A DNA stretch of 64,000 nt, taken from positions 1,178,001-1,242,000 of the forward strand of contig JAHDWB010000001.1 in assembly GCA_023382595.1 (NCBI GenBank), written 5' to 3'. The DNA is from Anaerolineales bacterium (lineage in GTDB: Bacteria > Chloroflexota > Anaerolineae > Anaerolineales > Villigracilaceae). The translations under genes were made by a program, and so were the position numbers. A model generated the notes under the pieces. The model ran no database searches and was not told the DNA's origin. It saw only the letters and a list, made by a program, of their open reading frames with translations. Positions 59,610-64,000 of the stretch are shown piece by piece. Each line of letters begins with the position of its first letter. The stretch's first letter is position 1.

Positions 59610-60385
59610 GATCTTCGAATACGCCATTTCCACAACGGACCGATGATTTTCCGCAGGTAATATTTTGCCACAATCGGCGCAAAAAACGAACCGCCATCGC
59701 GGTAATGCACACGCAGCATTTCCTTCCAGCCGCGCTCATCGTTCACATTGGTCTTGCTCGAGGTGTGAATGCGGAAGTTCGCCCACGTCCTGCCGGGCAA
59801 ATATTTGATCGGCGCGCGCGCGGCGATCCGCACCCACAGATCATAATCCATTGCAAAATAAAATGACGGGTCGAGCGGACCAACTTCCTTCCAATATTTC
59901 GCACGGAAGAACATCGTCTGCTGCGGGATGTGGACGTATCCCTTCCGCAGTTTTTGGTAATCCGTCTGCCGCGAAGCAAATTTGCCGATCACGCGTCCCT
60001 GTTCGTCGATGAAATCGCAGTCCGCATACACCATCGCCACATCAGGATTTTCCATCAGATACAAAACTGCTTCGCCAACAGCTTTAGGATTATAGGTATC
60101 ATCTGAATTGATCCATGCCAGGATGTCGCCTTTGGCGCGGTTGAATCCCTTGTTGATCGCATCGGTCTGACCCTTGTCCTGCTCGCTGACCCAGAACGCG
60201 AGACTACTCTGATACTTTTGGATCACACCCACGCTGCCATCGGTCGAGCCGCCGTCGATGACGATGTATTCGATGCGTGGATAATCCTGCGCCAGCACGG
60301 ATTGGATCGTCTCTTCGAGATATGCCGCCTGATTGAACGAGGGCGTAACAATGGAAACGAGAGGCAAAGGACGCTGCGAGGTCAT
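59606..60385 (-). CDS. Glycosyltransferase family 2
   Basis: 259 residues. VSIVTPSFNQAAYLEETI and YIVIDGGSTDGSVGVI give the GT-A nucleotide-binding part, and AWINSDDTY the metal-binding Asp pair. Cytoplasmic, with no strong helix. It transfers a sugar to the growing glycan. One base separates it from the upstream sulfotransferase stop. Confidence 0.92.
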   Translation of the reverse strand: MTSQRPLPLVSIVTPSFNQAAYLEETIQSVLAQDYPRIEYIVIDGGSTDGSVGVIQKYQSSLAFWVSEQDKGQTDAINKGFNRAKGDILAWINSDDTYNPKAVGEAVLYLMENPDVAMVYADCDFIDEQGRVIGKFASRQTDYQKLRKGYVHIPQQTMFFRAKYWKEVGPLDPSFYFAMDYDLWVRIAARAPIKYLPGRTWANFRIHTSSKTNVNDERGWKEMLRVHYRDGGSFFAPIVAKYYLRKIIGPLWKWRIRRS

Positions 60386-60386
60386 G

Positions 60387-61310
60387 CTACTTCCATTCGT
60401 CTTCCGAATAGAACAACTCCGAGACGCCCTCCGTCAACTTGCGGATTTTAGTGATCTCATCCGGGGAGAGCAATTTTTTCCAGTTGTCGAGGTTGGCGCG
60501 GCTGTCCAGTTTGACGGAATGGGTCTTGTTCTTCGCCAGTTTCGTCGGATTTTCGGAACTGCTGGAGTTTTGGATGATGTCACGGACACGCTCGGTAAAG
60601 TCCAAGCCGAGGGATTGGTATAAGGTCTGGTAGCTGCCGATGGGGTCGCGGGAGAGGTCTTCGTGGCGGACAATGTCAAATTGCGGGAACAGGCTGCGGG
60701 TCGAATGAACGAAGCGGTAGATCAACCTCCAGAGCAGAGCTCCCTGGCTGATGATGTCATCCGGGCGAATCGCTTCCATATCGGCGCGGTCCGCTTCAAG
60801 ATGATCGCGCATGAGCAGAGGCTGATCCAGAAGGTTGCGGAAATCATATGTCCAGCCGAGGCGTTTAAGACTGCCCGCAAACCCTGCAGGGTGGCGGACT
60901 GTGATGACAACATGGCAATTCAGTTTTTCATGAAACCAGGGGGCGGAGAAAAGTGCGAACGGGTCTTTGATGAGGACGCGCTGCCCTTGAAGATTGCCTT
61001 TGAAAAAAATATGGAAATCGCGCCCCATGCGTAGAAAATCTTTTGTGGAGCGCAGGGATTTTATTTCAAGCCAGAGGTGATATTGAAAATTGAGCAGTTC
61101 GTGAAACGCGGGCAGGTAGTTGGTCTCGTTTTCCTCGGTAATATATGTGTACCAATGTTGGGTGGGCGCTCGAAAAACCCCAGGACGATGGTGGACATTC
61201 AACGGTTCGCTGATATAAGCAGTCCTGGGATCGGCAGCGAGCATCCGTCCAACCCATGTGGTGCCGCTGCGATGCGCGCCAGTGATAAGGATAGGGCGAT
61301 TGTTATTCAT
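60387..61310 (-). CDS. Sulfotransferase (second)
   Basis: 307 residues. 5'-PSB loop GAHRSGTTWVGRML (residues 11-24) and 3'-phosphate segment VITVRHPAGFAGSLKRLGW. It differs clearly from the first sulfotransferase and is longer. Likely sulfates the same glycan. It overlaps the upstream DUF6056-type gene by 8 bases. Confidence 0.88.
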   Translation of the reverse strand: MNNNRPILITGAHRSGTTWVGRMLAADPRTAYISEPLNVHHRPGVFRAPTQHWYTYITEENETNYLPAFHELLNFQYHLWLEIKSLRSTKDFLRMGRDFHIFFKGNLQGQRVLIKDPFALFSAPWFHEKLNCHVVITVRHPAGFAGSLKRLGWTYDFRNLLDQPLLMRDHLEADRADMEAIRPDDIISQGALLWRLIYRFVHSTRSLFPQFDIVRHEDLSRDPIGSYQTLYQSLGLDFTERVRDIIQNSSSSENPTKLAKNKTHSVKLDSRANLDNWKKLLSPDEITKIRKLTEGVSELFYSEDEWK

Positions 61311-62796
61311 TCAAGTAATCCAGCAGTTCTTCATCAGGTATGGTGAACGCACGGATCGACTCCACACCATAGAATCGTGCCGCACATTTATTAACCCAGT
61401 GGTTGGGGTCGTTATCGATCTCCTTTACCTGATATACGCCTGAGAAGCCGGGGATAACAAGGTCTTTTTCACCCATACTGGCATGGCGAATGACGTAGGC
61501 ATTGCGAAGATCCCATAATTCCGCGCGGGCACGGTATTCAGGCAGATCATATCGGATGATATTGAATGCCGCCCGCAGGGGATAGACGACCATGATAACA
61601 GCAAATACAGCCAAGACTGCGATCCGTCCCGCCCGCGGATTCGGCTTGAATTGCACATGCTGTAGTAATAACCCCAATAGAGCGCCTTCCAGCATAAACC
61701 CAGCGATCATGAGTGAACGGGCGAGAAAGCGCATCCGCTCGACAGGAAAACCTTGTCCGTATACACTGGGGGAAAATCCTGCCGCGATCAACACCCAGAC
61801 GAGAACGGGGATGGCGAGGATAAAAAATAATACTAAGCGTTTTCGCCTTGAGGTCAATTCGATGGGGTTATCCTGCCCATACAGCCAGAACATTGCAGCT
61901 GAAACAGATATGGAAATAAGAGAAGGAAGCGGCTGCGTCTTCAGGGCATCGACAATGAAAAGATAGGCGTAGAGGAATGAAGTTCCCAATAACTCAATGA
62001 GATTCAGTCCTTTTTCACTCGTGACATCAGCAATAGCCGGGGAAAATATCATGGTCAAAAGACCTACAAACATGCCGGTACATGCCCATCCCAGTAAAAT
62101 GACATATTTTTTCCTAGCGGGGGATTTCCCCCAAATCCCAACTGCCAATAAAGATAAAAACAGAGCGGCAAGAGCGGTCGCGGTCGGCGGCTCGGAAAAC
62201 CCAGCAATCACAAATGAAGAAAGAAAAATGACAATTCCAGCCCACAGGGGAACTGGTTGCGCAGCAGGGGTTCTCGCATTTTTAAGAAGAAATGCGGTCA
62301 AAAATAACCCGAACACCAGCGGCGCGAAATGGGTCATCATGGATGAGCGCCAATATATAGTTTGAAAAAGATTGGGTGCTTGTAAAAAACTAAAGAAGCC
62401 GAAAAACAATCCCCAGAAAAGATCGAAATGAATCAGCCAATCAATTTTCAAAAGCTTTCTTAACTCATATACCGTCCAAGTTAATCCAAAATACCACATG
62501 ATAATCATGGAAACAGTGGAGAAAAGTATATTATTTTCACTCAGGGATTCGCTAATACCAACAAACAAAAGGTTCGAATATCGGTTCGCAGCCCTCCACG
62601 CCCCAACAGAATAACGCTCAAGCACGGCATCAAGTGGTGACATATTTGTAACACGAACTGCTTCGCAGTAATCGTCGGCGAGATGTCGGGAAAAAGTACC
62701 CAGATATACGTATGTGCCAACTGAAACCAGTAGAGCAACCATACTTAGACCGACAACATAAGCAAAATATTCGTTTTTTATTCCCTGCAACTTCAT
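61303..62796 (-). CDS. DUF6056-type multi-pass membrane protein
   Basis: 497 residues, about 11-12 helices and a C-terminal outer part of about 90 residues. The LADDYCEAV motif after the first helix matches DUF6056-type proteins (DDYC), resembling GT-C enzymes, where the paired Asp residues bind lipid phosphate sugar. The ATG at 62796 (MKLQG) has AGGA 8 bases upstream; ATG 62811 is less favoured. Probably adds a sugar from a lipid carrier on the outer face. Confidence 0.75.
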   Translation of the reverse strand: MKLQGIKNEYFAYVVGLSMVALLVSVGTYVYLGTFSRHLADDYCEAVRVTNMSPLDAVLERYSVGAWRAANRYSNLLFVGISESLSENNILFSTVSMIIMWYFGLTWTVYELRKLLKIDWLIHFDLFWGLFFGFFSFLQAPNLFQTIYWRSSMMTHFAPLVFGLFLTAFLLKNARTPAAQPVPLWAGIVIFLSSFVIAGFSEPPTATALAALFLSLLAVGIWGKSPARKKYVILLGWACTGMFVGLLTMIFSPAIADVTSEKGLNLIELLGTSFLYAYLFIVDALKTQPLPSLISISVSAAMFWLYGQDNPIELTSRRKRLVLFFILAIPVLVWVLIAAGFSPSVYGQGFPVERMRFLARSLMIAGFMLEGALLGLLLQHVQFKPNPRAGRIAVLAVFAVIMVVYPLRAAFNIIRYDLPEYRARAELWDLRNAYVIRHASMGEKDLVIPGFSGVYQVKEIDNDPNHWVNKCAARFYGVESIRAFTIPDEELLDYLNE

Positions 62797-62811
62797 AAGG
62801 AAAATCCTCAT

Positions 62812-63231
62812 AGCATTCGCTCATCGGAGTGAGCAAGCTACTTATTAAAGGTGGTGTTTTTCAGACAAATGCGCCCAGCATCAAACAGGGTGCTATAAAA
62901 TTGGCACGATTAAAAATGCGGTCTCGATACAACAAAGACTGCTCCACAATTCTTGTGGCAAATTTATTAATTATACATTCCTGTTCCTAGTTGTGATTCC
63001 ACTATAATTCCGTTTTTTACAGTGGGCGAAGTCACGACACGATACAAGAAAATCGAAACGTACCGCAGCAGTGCATCTCGGTCAAGATCCAAGGTTAAAG
63101 AAGAGATGTCTTGGTATACACAAGGCGGAATAATTGTAACGCAGGTTTATATTGCGGAATTGAGAGAAGGCTTATAATTCAGCGAATGGTAAGGTTTTTT
63201 TGCAAAAAACTCCACAGGTACACTGGAAGTT
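62812..63231. other. 420-base divergent intergenic region
   Basis: AT-rich gap between the DUF6056-type gene (minus) and the GT39 gene (plus). TATAAT at 63172-63177, with TTGCGG 15 bases earlier, is a plausible promoter for the latter. No gene, RNA or repeat was seen. Confidence 0.55.
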
Positions 63232-64000
63232 ATGGAATTATTAAAAAATATTGCAGATAAGCTCTGGGATAAATCGCTGATCATCGCGGGGGTGCTTTGT
63301 GCCTTACTTCCCACAAGTCCGCTGAACATGCCTCTCACATTTAGAGATTCGGGGGTATTTTTATACTTTGGCTGGAGGATCTTGAACGGCGAACTGCCCT
63401 ACCGTGACATATGGGATCACAAGCCGCCGGTCATTTTTTATATCAACGCTCTGGGGCTGGCGCTTACAGACAATTCGCGGTGGGGGGTATGGATAATTGA
63501 ACTTGTGGCATTATCAATAGCAGCATGGATTGGTTTTCAACTTGTCAAAAGCCTGTTCGGTCTTTCACCTGCCATTTTCAGCCTGCTACTTTGGCTATTA
63601 TCGCTTGTTCCTCTATTACAGGGAGGAAATTTCACAACAGAATATACGCTTCCACTACAGTTTGCTGCATTATGGTTGGCTTATCATATCAATGCATCCC
63701 GCCGCTCCAATTGGATGTATTTCCTCCTGGGTTTAACAGGAGCCATTACATTCTTCACCAAACAAACAGCCGTTGGGATTTGGATAGCCATCGTTCTATA
63801 TCTGACCATCCAACGATTATTCACAAAGCAGATCAGACAATGGTTTCATGAAATTGTCATCATCGCATTTGGCGGTTTGGCGTTTACTACATTCGTAATA
63901 GTATTTTTTTACATTCAGGGCGCACTTCCACAATTTTGGAGCGCAGCTTTCGAATACAACTTTGTTTACTCAACCCGTATCGTCGGGGGACTGGCTACTG
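63232..64000 (+). CDS. Glycosyltransferase family 39-like membrane protein, partial (runs off window end)
   Basis: 256 residues from ATG 63232, still open at 64000. The N-terminal RDSGVFLYFGWRILNGELPYRD, then WDHKPPVIFYINAL, is the hallmark of GT-C glycosyltransferases of the ArnT/PMT type: the Asp in RDSG and HKPP motif bind lipid-linked sugar. At least six helices seen. It begins a probable new operon divergent from the glycan cluster. Confidence 0.85.
   Translation, partial: MELLKNIADKLWDKSLIIAGVLCALLPTSPLNMPLTFRDSGVFLYFGWRILNGELPYRDIWDHKPPVIFYINALGLALTDNSRWGVWIIELVALSIAAWIGFQLVKSLFGLSPAIFSLLLWLLSLVPLLQGGNFTTEYTLPLQFAALWLAYHINASRRSNWMYFLLGLTGAITFFTKQTAVGIWIAIVLYLTIQRLFTKQIRQWFHEIVIIAFGGLAFTTFVIVFFYIQGALPQFWSAAFEYNFVYSTRIVGGLAT

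Overview
The window looks like a chromosomal segment of a free-living bacterium, most likely Chloroflexota, class Anaerolineae. This is inferred from gene content only: a BCD/PucC-type MFS carrier, lipobox-bearing binding proteins (LAACGG), NBR1-Ig-like lipoproteins with Thr/Pro-rich linkers, paired TPR membrane proteins, and a HrcA/CIRCE-controlled groESL operon. I see no rRNA, tRNA, CRISPR array, insertion sequence or phage gene. Sixty-two protein genes fill almost all of the DNA, and only two gaps exceed 300 bases.

Layout. 21-6422 (minus): an MFS carrier, then an operon for a NarL-type two-component system and an ABC-2 exporter, headed by a 35-residue membrane-peptide gene. 6531-10072: a desulfurase-fold enzyme without the catalytic cysteine, a universal stress protein, MobA and a radical-SAM enzyme. 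10179-13987: a peptide/dipeptide ABC importer without ATPase genes. 14040-15885: rhomboid protease, guanylate kinase and an FmdB-type zinc ribbon. 16107-24578: the most unusual part, with three multiheme cytochromes (10, about 9 and 7 haems), a Tat-exported ferredoxin-type protein, a HybB/NrfD membrane quinone protein, a LysR regulator and a small YeeE/YedE-like protein. 24890-32506: pantothenate genes (panB, panE), YtxH, DUF711, an ArsR-DUF2087 pair with a GNAT protein, and ilvE.

32556-39184 (minus): a Thr/Pro-rich membrane protein, a PpiC-type foldase lipoprotein, groEL, groES and two tandem TPR proteins. 39269-47508 (plus): trmD, an MFS carrier and a complete BMP/Nup-type nucleoside ABC importer with two binding lipoproteins. 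47646-52583: five consecutive NBR1-Ig-like lipoproteins. 52585-54234: queG and rdgB. 54242-56779: a hydrolase and a GAF histidine kinase. 56849-64000: a surface-polysaccharide locus with two sulfotransferases, an O-antigen-ligase-like protein, a Wzz-like protein, a GT2, a DUF6056 protein and a partial GT39.

How it fits together. The cytochrome cluster reads as a membrane module that exchanges electrons between the quinone pool (NrfD plus FeS protein) and periplasmic or cell-surface haems; no catalytic subunit (molybdopterin enzyme, hydrogenase, CxxCK nitrite reductase) is nearby. The NBR1-Ig lipoproteins, TPR proteins and sulfotransferase-containing glycan locus all concern the cell surface. 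Several genes (gmk, fmdB, trmD, mobA, a TPR gene, the foldase gene) have a -10 box 6-7 bases before the ATG and no ribosome binding site, which suggests leaderless mRNAs.
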